A stretch of DNA of 51,194 nucleotides, taken from NCBI GenBank assembly GCA_001941045.1, contig MSHD01000042.1:18736-69929 (forward strand), read 5' to 3'. The DNA is from Lachnospiraceae bacterium Zagget2. Its GTDB lineage: Bacteria; Bacillota; Clostridia; Lachnospirales; Lachnospiraceae. Below the pieces are notes generated by a model. It was not told the origin of the DNA. It ran no database searches and saw nothing but the letters and a program-made list of their open reading frames with translations. Below, piece by piece: positions 1 to 8,201 of the stretch. Position numbers and translations under genes: made by a program. Within the stretch, counting starts at the first letter, position 1; each line of letters begins with the position of its first letter.

Positions 1-1
1 G

Positions 2-322
2 GAATCCCCGGTATGGGACGGTTATGAAAGCATGATCCTGACGTCCCTTGGCCTGACTTCTGACAATGCCAGGATCACATCCGCAGCCTGGGACGGGGAA
101 CAGTATACGCAGGACGGTTATGTGATGCGCGATGCGATCTACCGAGGCGACGTGGTGGTGACGGATTATACGGCGGTCTATGAGGGGACCGGCGAGGCCT
201 ACGGTTACAGTACGAAGGTTTTCTACCGTGCGGACGCGGAAGAGCTGGGTGCTGACGCGGCGGATACGACGACGGTGCTGCAGGTGAAAGCGATCGTGTG
301 CTATCTTCTGGTGGAGGAGTGA
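2..322 (+). CDS. C-terminal part of an unknown protein, truncated by the window edge
   Basis: The reading frame is open from base 2 and ends at the TGA at 320-322, so the 5' part lies outside the window. An internal ATG at 32 has no convincing ribosome site and is probably not the start. The visible 106 residues are acidic, rich in Tyr, Thr and Asp, and have no membrane segment. The stop overlaps the next ATG by one base (TGATG), which suggests translational coupling. The neighbours (SAF-domain membrane protein, sortase) point to a surface or conjugation operon. I do not recognise a family. Confidence 0.6.
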   Translation, partial: ESPVWDGYESMILTSLGLTSDNARITSAAWDGEQYTQDGYVMRDAIYRGDVVVTDYTAVYEGTGEAYGYSTKVFYRADAEELGADAADTTTVLQVKAIVCYLLVEE

Positions 323-1575
323 TGAAGGGCAGGAAGAATCCCCTTAATGGGACGCGGGTGATCGGCTTCGTCTATATCAACTGGAAATCGGAGAAGATCG
401 CCTGCGATCTTTATGAAGGGAACAAGATCGTCAATCCGGACGGGCGAGTGGCGAAGATCTCCGATGAGAATTATCAGAAGATGTATGAGCTCTATCTTCT
501 GGAGGTGAAAGCCGGGAACCGGATTCATACCGCAGCGGAGGCGAATGAGCGGATGCAGGTGCAGGACGTGCCTGTCTATACGGCTGACCCGCAGGCGGCT
601 GAAAAAGAATATGCGATGCGAGAGACGGAGAAAGAGGAAGAAATAACGCCGGAGCCGGAAGAATTATCGGAAAACCTACAGGAAGACATTGTAGTGGAAA
701 GGGAAGAGGCGGATGCAACAAAGGCAGCGCCAAAGATGGAAGCAGAACCAGAGGAGGCGGCGATAGCATCCAGACAGCGGAAGGGGCTGAAAAAGAAGAG
801 GCCGTCAAAAGAACCGAAAAGCAAAGAACCATCCGAAGAGGCTGTAGAAAAGTTGCCTGCGGAGGAAGGAAAAACGAAGCGTCCGAGTCCTCGCCTTTCA
901 CTTATTTTTCTGACGGTCTGGTTGCTGTTCGTGAGCGTCGCACTGGTCTGGCTTTTCTACCTTGGCTATGCCGAGGAAGGGGCGTTCATCACAGCAGAAA
1001 ATACGGAAGAAACTTCTACTGCAGCTTCCTCCGATCAGTCTGAGTATATCGTGGTCGCGCTGGCGGAAGATATCGAGATGGCGGACGCGATCGCGGAGGA
1101 TGACATCAAGGGCGTGATTGTCTCCAGAGAACAGTATGAAAGCTATCAATCCGCGACTTACGTGGATGAGGATGGGGAGGTGCAGGATACGTCGCTGATC
1201 CTGTGGGAGCAGCGCTCCGAGGTGATCGGGAAATATGCCGCAGCAGATCTGAAGGCAGGCAGCCTTCTCTATGATACGGATTTTACCTCCCTTCATGTGG
1301 TTGCGGACAAGACTTATGTGGAGGCGACGATTAACGGGGAGGATGGAAGCTATGAGGTGGACACGGACTCCCTATCCGGAAATACGAAGATCCAGATCGT
1401 GGCGGTGGTGACGACGGACGGGGAGGAGCCGGTGCAGGTGCTGCTCACGCAGATGACGCTGCAGGACCGCTCCCTTGAAAGCATTTTTGACGCCGCGGGA
1501 CAGGATATCTTAGAACAGCTTTCCGGAGCGGCAGAAGAGGAGGAAACAGATGAGGCAGCGGAAGCTGAAGAATAG
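322..1575 (+). CDS. SAF-domain membrane protein (CpaB/FlgA-like), ICE-associated
   Basis: I chose the ATG at 322 because it follows GGTGGAGGAG by two bases and overlaps the upstream stop; a start at 298 would add eight residues without a ribosome site. The 417-residue product has a charged cytoplasmic part. Residues about 75-185 are very rich in Glu, Lys and Pro and probably disordered. One membrane segment follows at about 193-215, then an extracytoplasmic region. That region (about 230-325) contains two stretches typical of SAF domains (an ALAEDIEMADAI-like strand and a later DLKAGSLLYDTDF stretch), as in pilus assembly protein CpaB. The C-terminus is acidic. Proteins of this shape sit in conjugation or surface operons of Firmicute ICEs. 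The exact function is not known. Confidence 0.6.
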   Translation: MKGRKNPLNGTRVIGFVYINWKSEKIACDLYEGNKIVNPDGRVAKISDENYQKMYELYLLEVKAGNRIHTAAEANERMQVQDVPVYTADPQAAEKEYAMRETEKEEEITPEPEELSENLQEDIVVEREEADATKAAPKMEAEPEEAAIASRQRKGLKKKRPSKEPKSKEPSEEAVEKLPAEEGKTKRPSPRLSLIFLTVWLLFVSVALVWLFYLGYAEEGAFITAENTEETSTAASSDQSEYIVVALAEDIEMADAIAEDDIKGVIVSREQYESYQSATYVDEDGEVQDTSLILWEQRSEVIGKYAAADLKAGSLLYDTDFTSLHVVADKTYVEATINGEDGSYEVDTDSLSGNTKIQIVAVVTTDGEEPVQVLLTQMTLQDRSLESIFDAAGQDILEQLSGAAEEEETDEAAEAEE

Positions 1576-2176
1576 CTGGATTTTCATCGCGGGGATAGCA
1601 GTTATCTTTGTATTGCTTATCATGATGGTGTTACGGATTCATAACTGGACGGATCAGTCAGGCGAAGGAACCGCCTCCGGTAAGAGCGCTCTTTTAGCAC
1701 TGCAGGAGGTTTCAGGAGACAGTTATGTGGAGAGCCTGGCGAATATCCGGGAGGTAAAGAAACAGGATGACCCGCTGGAATACCTTATCAGCCAGTCCAC
1801 CGTGATTCTGGATACGGAACAGATCGAGATGCTCGTGGACAGCCAGAAAGCGGGGGCGGAGTCAACGGCTCTGGCAGCAGGACTCAGCTATGAGGAACTG
1901 GTCGTAGGCGAGTGGGGATATGAAAGCGCCGAGGCTTATGAGGAGGAGTGGCGCATCGCCTATGAGGAGTTCATCACGGAGCGGCTCTGCGTCTATGAGG
2001 CGGCCAGAAAGATGCACGTCGTGATCCGGAAGACGGAGTACCAGCAGCTTCTACCCGAGTATGCACAAACGTTTGGTTATGAGGATGAAGCGTCTTTTAC
2101 AGAGGAGTGCGAGCCGGACTCCATCGCGGCGGAGATGCTTTACGATAAAGTGATCAGGAAACTTGGCGGGGACTGA
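1550..2176 (+). CDS. Small membrane-anchored protein of unknown function
   Basis: The ATG at 1550 overlaps the end of the upstream gene by 26 bases and is preceded by AGAGGAGG. The 208-residue product has an N-terminal membrane segment at about residues 9-28 after a basic start, then a long acidic, helical extracytoplasmic part with many Glu and Tyr residues. The stop codon overlaps the start of the sortase gene, so the genes are probably co-translated. The layout (one anchor plus a helical domain) resembles accessory subunits next to ICE sortases. No family was recognised. Confidence 0.55.
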   Translation: MRQRKLKNSWIFIAGIAVIFVLLIMMVLRIHNWTDQSGEGTASGKSALLALQEVSGDSYVESLANIREVKKQDDPLEYLISQSTVILDTEQIEMLVDSQKAGAESTALAAGLSYEELVVGEWGYESAEAYEEEWRIAYEEFITERLCVYEAARKMHVVIRKTEYQQLLPEYAQTFGYEDEASFTEECEPDSIAAEMLYDKVIRKLGGD

Positions 2177-3000
2177 TGATGAGAAAACTACTTAGAAAAC
2201 TGTTTTTTCTGCTGCTTTTGCTGCTGGCGCTCTGGCGTTTCCAGGCCGTCCTGTCAGAGAAGTGGGCAGAGATAGAAATCCCAGTTGTGAAGATCCTGAC
2301 TGGAGAAGAGCATGCGGAGGAGGAGCTGTCGGAGGACGAGAAGCTCCTCCTCGCCTATCAGGAGCTGAATCCAGACGTTGTCGGCATCATCCGGATTCCG
2401 GATACGGTACTCAACCATCCGGTTGTCCAGACGCCGGAAAACGAAGAATACTATTTGTATCGTGACCTGAACGGCGATTACAACAGCCATGGTGTCCCCT
2501 TTCTTTCCGCGGAAAGCGACTGGGAGAAGGAAGGGAGCAACAGCATAATCTACGGCCATAATATCCGCCTGAAGTCACGGGACGTGTTTTGCGACCTGGC
2601 CTACTATGAGGACGTGGCCTATTATAAGGAACATCCTTACATCGAGACGGTATCAGAAAGCGGGACGAGGCAGTGGGTGATCTGGGCGTACTATCTTGTA
2701 GACACATCGGATGAAGAACCGTTCCGCTACTCGGACGTGACAGAATTTCTGGCGAAGCGGGATTTTGAGGAATATGTTGAAAATATCCAGATCAGGAACT
2801 GGATTGATGTGGATATCCCGGTGAAATATGGGGATACCCTGCTCACGCTTTCCAGCTGTTCGGTGGAGCTGGCAGGGAGCGGGACGAACCGGATGGTGGT
2901 TGTAGCGAGGCTCGTAGAGGAAGGAGACGATTTTTCGGAAGCGGTCGGGCAGGCGGAAGCGGCGGATGAGCCGGTGCTGCCGGAGAAACTGACAGAGTAG
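2176..3000 (+). CDS. srtB: Class B sortase
   Basis: This is a transpeptidase that links surface or pilus-like proteins to the cell wall or to each other. A basic N-terminus and a membrane segment (about residues 6-24) place the catalytic domain outside the cell. The catalytic triad can be seen: His128 in YGHNI, Cys228 in TLSSCS, and Arg239 in TNRMVVVARL. The 274-residue length and the stretch LNPDVVGIIRIPDT fit class B sortases. Its ATG overlaps the upstream stop; a second ATG at 2179 is equally possible. It is the last gene of the operon. Class B sortases are common in ICE conjugation modules of Clostridia. The substrate is not identifiable here. Confidence 0.88.
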   Translation: MMRKLLRKLFFLLLLLLALWRFQAVLSEKWAEIEIPVVKILTGEEHAEEELSEDEKLLLAYQELNPDVVGIIRIPDTVLNHPVVQTPENEEYYLYRDLNGDYNSHGVPFLSAESDWEKEGSNSIIYGHNIRLKSRDVFCDLAYYEDVAYYKEHPYIETVSESGTRQWVIWAYYLVDTSDEEPFRYSDVTEFLAKRDFEEYVENIQIRNWIDVDIPVKYGDTLLTLSSCSVELAGSGTNRMVVVARLVEEGDDFSEAVGQAEAADEPVLPEKLTE

Positions 3001-3039
3001 TCGAGTATCTCTGAGGGATTTTGCGGGTTGGTGTAGCTC

Positions 3040-3951
3040 TCATAGTATTTTCTTTTTCTTAAAGATCAGCAGGCAGACGAGCACCACGGTTACGCTGACC
3101 AGGATGATGATCGGGTAGCCACTTTTCAGCTCCGGCATATTTTCAAAGTTCATGCCGTACCAGCCGGTGATCAGGGTCAGCGGGAAGAAGATTGTGGAGA
3201 TGATGGTCAGGAATTTCATGTTGTCGTTCTGCTTCGCGTCTGCCATGGCCTGATAGGCGTCCCGAACCTGTCGGGCGTATTCCAACAGGTAGTCGGTGCG
3301 ATCCTTCAGCCGGTCCGCACGGTCGGCGGCCGTCCCGAAATATTTCAGCTGCTTGCGGGCAAAATAGCGGTCTTCATTGTCCTCCAGTTCCCGGATCATG
3401 TCGGTGAGCTGGTCGTAGTAGCTGCGGAGGGTCAGAAGCTGTTTCCGGAGGGGCTGCAGGCGGTTCTGAAAGTGATCTGAAAGGCCTTTTGAAGCCTCAT
3501 CCTCCATTTCCATCAGGGAGCGCTCATAGGATTCCAGCACCAAGGCGTCCCTTGAAATAAATTCTGCGATAAAATTGAAAAGAAAGCGTTCGCGTGTCTC
3601 GCCCTGATGCACCTTTTTGGTGCGGATGCGTTTCACCAGCCGCAAGGTAAATTCGGTGTTGTCGATCAGGATCACATATTTATCCGTGACAAAGTACGCG
3701 ATCTGATAGCGCTTGCCCAGCACGTCCAGAAGCGGCGGGATGGCCAGCGTCCCATAGAGACAGTCCTGCTGGCTCTCCACCTTGCAGAAAAAAATTTCCC
3801 ACAGGGAGAGTTCTATCTCCGCGTGGATATGCAGGGCGTCGAGAATACGCGGACATTCATTTTCCGTCGTGATGATTACGGCGGAGGAATCGTCCGTGAG
3901 AATTGCCTCCAGCTCCGTCTCCTGGAGCTGGCTTCCCAGTTGATAGATCAT
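3040..3951 (-). CDS. corA: CorA-family divalent cation transporter
   Basis: This is a magnesium or other divalent cation channel of the CorA family. The 303-residue protein has a soluble N-terminal alpha/beta region, a long helical stalk (about 120-240), and two C-terminal membrane helices. The signature YGMNF, the GMN selectivity filter, lies between those helices at about residue 268. The C-terminus is Lys-rich, as is usual. Its ATG (3951-3949) overlaps the TGA of the Na/Pi cotransporter (ATGA), so the two are translationally coupled and co-transcribed. Magnesium balances the charge of phosphate and polyphosphate, which makes the pairing sensible; that link is inference. The gene faces the sortase gene tail to tail with about 40 bp between. 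Confidence 0.9.
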   Translation of the reverse strand: MIYQLGSQLQETELEAILTDDSSAVIITTENECPRILDALHIHAEIELSLWEIFFCKVESQQDCLYGTLAIPPLLDVLGKRYQIAYFVTDKYVILIDNTEFTLRLVKRIRTKKVHQGETRERFLFNFIAEFISRDALVLESYERSLMEMEDEASKGLSDHFQNRLQPLRKQLLTLRSYYDQLTDMIRELEDNEDRYFARKQLKYFGTAADRADRLKDRTDYLLEYARQVRDAYQAMADAKQNDNMKFLTIISTIFFPLTLITGWYGMNFENMPELKSGYPIIILVSVTVVLVCLLIFKKKKIL

Positions 3952-5639
3952 TTTCCGTCAGCTCCTGTAAAATAGGAGAAATTCATCTCATTCATGGCGA
4001 TCTCTGCCAGATTCACACAGATGTTGCCCATACGGTCGATGCAGTGCAGGATCCGCATGAAAGGCACGGACATCTTTTTATTGCATGCGCCCCGGTTCAC
4101 ACGCTGCATATGATTTTTGCGCATTTCAATGTCGAGATCCAGCACCTGATCTTTGTGCTGCAGAAGCTCATCCAGAGCTGCGGTATTGCCCACGGACAGT
4201 GCGTCCACAGCGTCACAGTACATCTTTTCAATGCTGTCCAGGCTGTTTTCCAGTTCCGTCAGCGCTTCCGGTGAATACGCGTATTTTTTCCCGGTCCGCT
4301 CTAAAAGCGCGTCCGCCATTTCTGCGGAAAGGTCGCCCATGCGTTCAATGTCGCTTAAAACGTACATCAGCCTTGCCGTCTGTGTGGCCTGCTGTTCTGT
4401 GAGTACGCCGGATGAAAACAGATCGGCGAGATACTCGTCGATTTCGATGTGAAGGGTATTGAGCGCGCTGCCCTGATCCCGGACCACCTGAAGCGCATGT
4501 ACATCCTCCGGCTGGATTGCCTGCCGGACCTGCGTCAGCATTTCCTGAACCATCTGGCTGCAGTGCAGGACTTCCTGTGCGACCAGCCGCAGAGCCGCAG
4601 CGGGCTGATTCAGCACATTTTTGTCCAAATAACGGGGCCTTGCCAGGTCTGCCTGCGCTTCTGTACCGTCCGGGATGATCCTGGTGACGAGCTTCACCAT
4701 CAATCCCAGCAGACCGATCCAGATCAGAGTCATGGTGATGTTAAAGAGCGTGTGGGCATTGGCGATCTGTCTGGAAATTACTTCTACTTCCGCTCCACTG
4801 GGGGAAATCGACCGGATCAGGGCGGCGTAGGGGTTCACAAACCAGATAAAGATCAACGCGCCGGAAATATTGAAAATGCTGTGGGCGATGGCCGTCCGTT
4901 TCGCATCCTTGGACTGTCCCACAGAGGCTAACAGAGCGGTGATGGTGGTGCCGATATTGTCGCCCAGGAGGATGGGGATCGCGCCGGTCAGTCCCAGAAC
5001 ACTGGTTACGCCGTCCGCGCCTGCCTGAGAAGCAAAATTCTGAAGTACCGCGATGGTGGCGCTGCTGCTCTGAACTACCAGGGTCATCAGGGTGCCCACC
5101 AGGACGCCCAGCACCGGGCGCTCCGCCACCTGCGCGATCATGTTCGTAAAGACCGGGCTGGAAGCCAGGGGTTTCATCACGTTTCCCATCGTCTCAATGC
5201 CGAGAAACAGAAGGCCGAAGGCAAAAATGGTTCGTCCGATATTCTGAATCCGTTCATTTTTGCAGATAAAGGAGATGATAAAGCCGACAAAAACGAAAAC
5301 ATAAATATAATCTGTGATCTTGAAGGCGATGATCTGGGCGGTGATGGTGGTGCCGATGTTGGCACCGAAAATGATGGAGATGGCCTGAGGCAGGCTCATC
5401 AGCCCGGCGCTGACGAAACCGATGGCCATGACGGTGGTAGCGCTGCTGCTCTGGAGTACGGCGGTCACCAGCGCACCGGCCAGCACGCCCATGACCCGGT
5501 TTTTCGTCAGGAGCTCCAGAATGTGCTTCATTTTTTCTCCGGCTGCTTTCTGAAGACATTCGCTCATCAGATTCATACCGTAAATGAAAATGGCGAGACC
5601 GCCAAGCAGACCGAAAATAATTTCCTGTGTACTGTTCAT
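3948..5639 (-). CDS. Na+/Pi cotransporter family protein with PhoU-like C-terminal domain
   Basis: This is a predicted sodium-dependent phosphate transporter. The 563-residue protein contains the two inverted Na/Pi repeats, each with a QSSSAT motif (about residues 62 and 190), among roughly eight to nine membrane helices. The C-terminal part (about 345-560) is a helical PhoU-like domain with many Glu, Leu and Met residues. The ATG at 5639 is preceded by AAGGAAACACACA. It lies 54 bp downstream of the NagD-like gene and overlaps corA, so nagD-like, transporter and corA form a likely operon. The PhoU-like tail may sense or limit phosphate uptake; that is known for the family only in part. Confidence 0.9.
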   Translation of the reverse strand: MNSTQEIIFGLLGGLAIFIYGMNLMSECLQKAAGEKMKHILELLTKNRVMGVLAGALVTAVLQSSSATTVMAIGFVSAGLMSLPQAISIIFGANIGTTITAQIIAFKITDYIYVFVFVGFIISFICKNERIQNIGRTIFAFGLLFLGIETMGNVMKPLASSPVFTNMIAQVAERPVLGVLVGTLMTLVVQSSSATIAVLQNFASQAGADGVTSVLGLTGAIPILLGDNIGTTITALLASVGQSKDAKRTAIAHSIFNISGALIFIWFVNPYAALIRSISPSGAEVEVISRQIANAHTLFNITMTLIWIGLLGLMVKLVTRIIPDGTEAQADLARPRYLDKNVLNQPAAALRLVAQEVLHCSQMVQEMLTQVRQAIQPEDVHALQVVRDQGSALNTLHIEIDEYLADLFSSGVLTEQQATQTARLMYVLSDIERMGDLSAEMADALLERTGKKYAYSPEALTELENSLDSIEKMYCDAVDALSVGNTAALDELLQHKDQVLDLDIEMRKNHMQRVNRGACNKKMSVPFMRILHCIDRMGNICVNLAEIAMNEMNFSYFTGADGK

Positions 5640-5693
5640 TGTGTGTTTCCTTCTCTTTCTGTATAGATGATGCCCTTTTTCAGTATTGTGCCG

Positions 5694-6494
5694 TTAAGCC
5701 GGTTTTTTCATGCGTTTCGCAGCCGCGGGAATATCGCCGACCCCGTTCAGAATCAGTCGCGGACGGTAGGGAAAGTTCAGATATTCTTCCCTGGAAGTTA
5801 CGCCGGATAAAACCAGCACGGTATCCAGGCCGGATTCAATCCCCGATACGATGTCGGTATCCATCCGGTCGCCGATGATGACGGATTCCTCTGAATGGAC
5901 GTCCAGGAGTTTTAAACCTGTCCGCATCATCAGCGGGTTGGGTTTTCCCATATAGTAAGCGTGTTTTCCGGTGGCCAGCTCGATCGGAGCGAGCAGGGCG
6001 CGGCACGCCGGAGCGATCCCTGTCTCAGTGGGACCGGTCAGATCATAGTTGGTGCCGATCAGTTTGGCGCCGCCCCGCACCAGACGGATCGCCTTTGTGA
6101 TCATGTCCAGGCTGTAGCCGGAGGGTTCTCCCACCACGACATAATCCGGATTTACTTCATTATAAGTAATGCCCGCGTCGTAAAGAGCGTTCAGGATTCC
6201 GTGTTCGCCCATCACATAGGCGCTGCATCCCGGCGCCTGACTGCTCAGAAAATGAGCGGTAGCCAGGGCGCTGGTATAGAAGTGAGATTCATCCACTTCA
6301 AGCCCCATACGTTCAAGATTTTTCTGCAGTTCCTTTGGCGTATATTGTCCGGAATTTGTCAGAAACAGATACCTTTTGTCATTCTTTTTTAACCATTCCA
6401 GGAATTCCTTTACACCCGGCAGGAGATGATTTCCGTGGTAGATCACGCCGTCCATATCGCAGATAAAGCCTTTTTTCTGTAATAATTCTTTCAT
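5694..6494 (-). CDS. nagD: HAD-IIA family phosphatase (NagD/PGP-like)
   Basis: This is a hydrolase of small phosphorylated metabolites, of the NagD, AraL or glycerol-3-phosphate phosphatase group. HAD motif I is seen near the N-terminus (CDMDGVIYHG, nucleophile Asp). Motif II is LTNSG, and motif IV is IIGDRMDTDI near residue 205. The length of 266 is normal for the family and there is no signal peptide, so it acts in the cytoplasm. It is first in a minus-strand operon with the Na/Pi cotransporter and corA. It diverges from phoH, and the shared intergenic region contains TTTAC/TTCAC repeats on both strands. The substrate cannot be read from sequence; the neighbourhood suggests recovery of phosphate from organic phosphates. 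Confidence 0.85.
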   Translation of the reverse strand: MKELLQKKGFICDMDGVIYHGNHLLPGVKEFLEWLKKNDKRYLFLTNSGQYTPKELQKNLERMGLEVDESHFYTSALATAHFLSSQAPGCSAYVMGEHGILNALYDAGITYNEVNPDYVVVGEPSGYSLDMITKAIRLVRGGAKLIGTNYDLTGPTETGIAPACRALLAPIELATGKHAYYMGKPNPLMMRTGLKLLDVHSEESVIIGDRMDTDIVSGIESGLDTVLVLSGVTSREEYLNFPYRPRLILNGVGDIPAAAKRMKKPA

Positions 6495-6542
6495 ATTCCT
6501 CCAAAAACAAAAAGATTCTTCTCTCTATCATCCTGCTTTCGT

Positions 6543-6581
6543 GTAAAATCTGAAATCGGGAAAATGTGAAATTAAGGTAAA
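6543..6581 (-). promoter_or_regulatory. Putative Pho-box-like repeats upstream of the nagD-like operon
   Basis: On the minus strand, TTTAC at 6581-6577 is followed 11 bp on by TTCAC at 6570-6566 and 23 bp later by TTTAC at 6547-6543. This spacing, one or two helical turns, matches the direct-repeat layout of PhoP/PhoB binding sites; the Bacillus PhoP site is TTAACA-like repeats about 11 bp apart. The repeats end about 50 bp before the start codon of the nagD-like gene. The -10 element is unclear. That PhoP binds here is inference. Confidence 0.45.
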
Positions 6582-6667
6582 ATAATCGAATAGGATTGGA
6601 GCTTGCCTGCCTTGCAGTATGCGTTTTGCAGAATGGGCAGTAAACAATACAAAAAACGACCATAAAG

Positions 6668-6722
6668 ATTTACCGTGATTTTACCTGAATTTCACGGCAA
6701 ACGAAGAAATGCCTGCTATAAT
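6668..6722 (+). promoter_or_regulatory. Putative Pho-box-like triple repeat and -10 element upstream of phoH
   Basis: Three units start exactly 11 bp apart: TTTAC at 6669, TTTAC at 6680 and TTCAC at 6691. A TATAAT -10 element follows at 6717-6722. There is no good -35 hexamer at the expected place, as is common for activator-dependent promoters. The start codon of phoH is 62 bp after the -10. The ATTTTACCTG at 6678-6687 recurs before the ugp-like operon at 10651. Regulation by a PhoP-like activator is inferred from the repeat geometry and the phosphate-related genes. Confidence 0.5.
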
Positions 6723-6784
6723 TCTTCCCTGATCGAACAGATCATCCTGCAAGCCAGGAAAGAAGAAAATCAGGAGGAATTCCC

Positions 6785-8158
6785 ATGGTTAAAACCTATG
6801 TTGTCGACACGAATGTTCTGCTTCAGGCACCGTATGCGCTGGAAAGCTTCGAGGACAACCGTGTAATCCTGCCGATGGTTGTGTTGGAGGAGCTGGACCG
6901 CTTTAAAAAGGCGGAGAGGGAGATCGGGGCGAACGCCAGACGCGTCATCCGCTTTCTGGAACGGCTCAGGCAGAGGGGAAGTCTTCTGGACGGTGTGAGT
7001 CTGGAAAATGGCGGCATGCTGCGCGTAGAGAAAAATTTTGTGGATGTGAAGCTGCCGGAGGATCTGCCGGAAGACTCCGCCGACAACCGGATTTTGAAGG
7101 TATGTCTGGGACTCTCCCAGACGGATGGCGGGCAGATTATACTTGTGACAAAGGATCTTCTGCTGCGTATCAAGGCCCAGATCCTGAATCTCTGCGCGGA
7201 AGATTTTACGACCGACCAGGTGCTCGCGCATGAGGAGCAGTACAGCGGCAGATGCGAGCTTTATGTCCCGGAAGAAGCTTTTGAGGGATTCAGGACGGCG
7301 GGGATCCCTGTTGAAAAAGCCTATACTGTGGACGAGCAGGGGGATATCCGCACCGCTGAACTGACAGAAAACCAGTTTGTCATCATAAAGGCGGATCAGT
7401 CTGTAAACAAAACGCAGCTCGGGCGTGTGGAGAATGGCTGGATCCGGGAACTGGAATACAGGAAATGTTCTCCCTATGGGGTATCGCCCCGGAACGCGGG
7501 GCAGTATTTCCTGCAGGAAGCGCTCATGCAGCCCGCACCCAAAGCGCCGCTTGTCATTGTAAAAGGGCAGGCCGGAACCAGCAAGACCTTCTATTCTCTG
7601 GCTGTCGGGCTGGAGAAGCTCCTGAACAATCCCACCGGGGAATACCGCCGGATTTTGGTATGCCGGCCAAACTCGCAGTTTGACGACAATATCGGATTCC
7701 TGCCCGGGAGCGAGCAGGATAAAATATCGCCGCTGATGCGCCCGATTCGGGATAACCTGGAGCAGCTGATCGACTCTAACGAAGAGAAGCGCTATGAAAA
7801 CGAGGTGGAGCTGCAGGGAAAAATCGACGAAATCTATGGCCGTGGGCTGATTCAGGCGGAAGCGCTCAACTTCATAAGGGGGCGGTCGATCGTAAACACC
7901 TACCTTATCATAGATGAAGCGCAGAATACAACGCCGGATCAGATCAAGGGGAGCATCACGCGGGCAGGAAAGAACACAAAGCTTATTCTTCTAGGAGACC
8001 CGAACCAGATCGACAGGCCGTTTCTGGATGAGAGAACCAACGGCCTGAGCTACGCATCCGAACATATGAAGGGCTGCCCGCTGTGCTGGCAGGTCACCAT
8101 GAGCGCGAAGGAGTGCGAGCGCTCCGCGCTCGCGATGGAGGCGATCAAAAGGCTGTAA
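6785..8158 (+). CDS. phoH: PhoH family protein with N-terminal PIN domain
   Basis: This is a PhoH2-type fusion, a predicted RNA helicase/ribonuclease. The ATG at 6785 follows AGGAGGAATTCCC. Residues 1-140 are a PIN nuclease domain starting with VVDTNVLLQ (Asp8), with later acidic residues. Residues about 235-457 are the PhoH ATPase with a Walker A of GQAGTSKT (261-268; Ser where Gly is usual), Walker B YLIIDEAQN, and the LLGDPNQID motif. The 457-residue length fits PIN-PhoH proteins. It is followed after 43 bp by polyphosphate kinase, a likely operon. phoH was first named as a phosphate-starvation gene in E. coli. A piece of its 3' part is duplicated after the kinase gene (see 10333). Confidence 0.92.
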   Translation: MVKTYVVDTNVLLQAPYALESFEDNRVILPMVVLEELDRFKKAEREIGANARRVIRFLERLRQRGSLLDGVSLENGGMLRVEKNFVDVKLPEDLPEDSADNRILKVCLGLSQTDGGQIILVTKDLLLRIKAQILNLCAEDFTTDQVLAHEEQYSGRCELYVPEEAFEGFRTAGIPVEKAYTVDEQGDIRTAELTENQFVIIKADQSVNKTQLGRVENGWIRELEYRKCSPYGVSPRNAGQYFLQEALMQPAPKAPLVIVKGQAGTSKTFYSLAVGLEKLLNNPTGEYRRILVCRPNSQFDDNIGFLPGSEQDKISPLMRPIRDNLEQLIDSNEEKRYENEVELQGKIDEIYGRGLIQAEALNFIRGRSIVNTYLIIDEAQNTTPDQIKGSITRAGKNTKLILLGDPNQIDRPFLDERTNGLSYASEHMKGCPLCWQVTMSAKECERSALAMEAIKRL

Positions 8159-8201
8159 TATCTGCAAAATCAGAAAAATGCTTGGAAGCGAGGAGACGGA
8201 C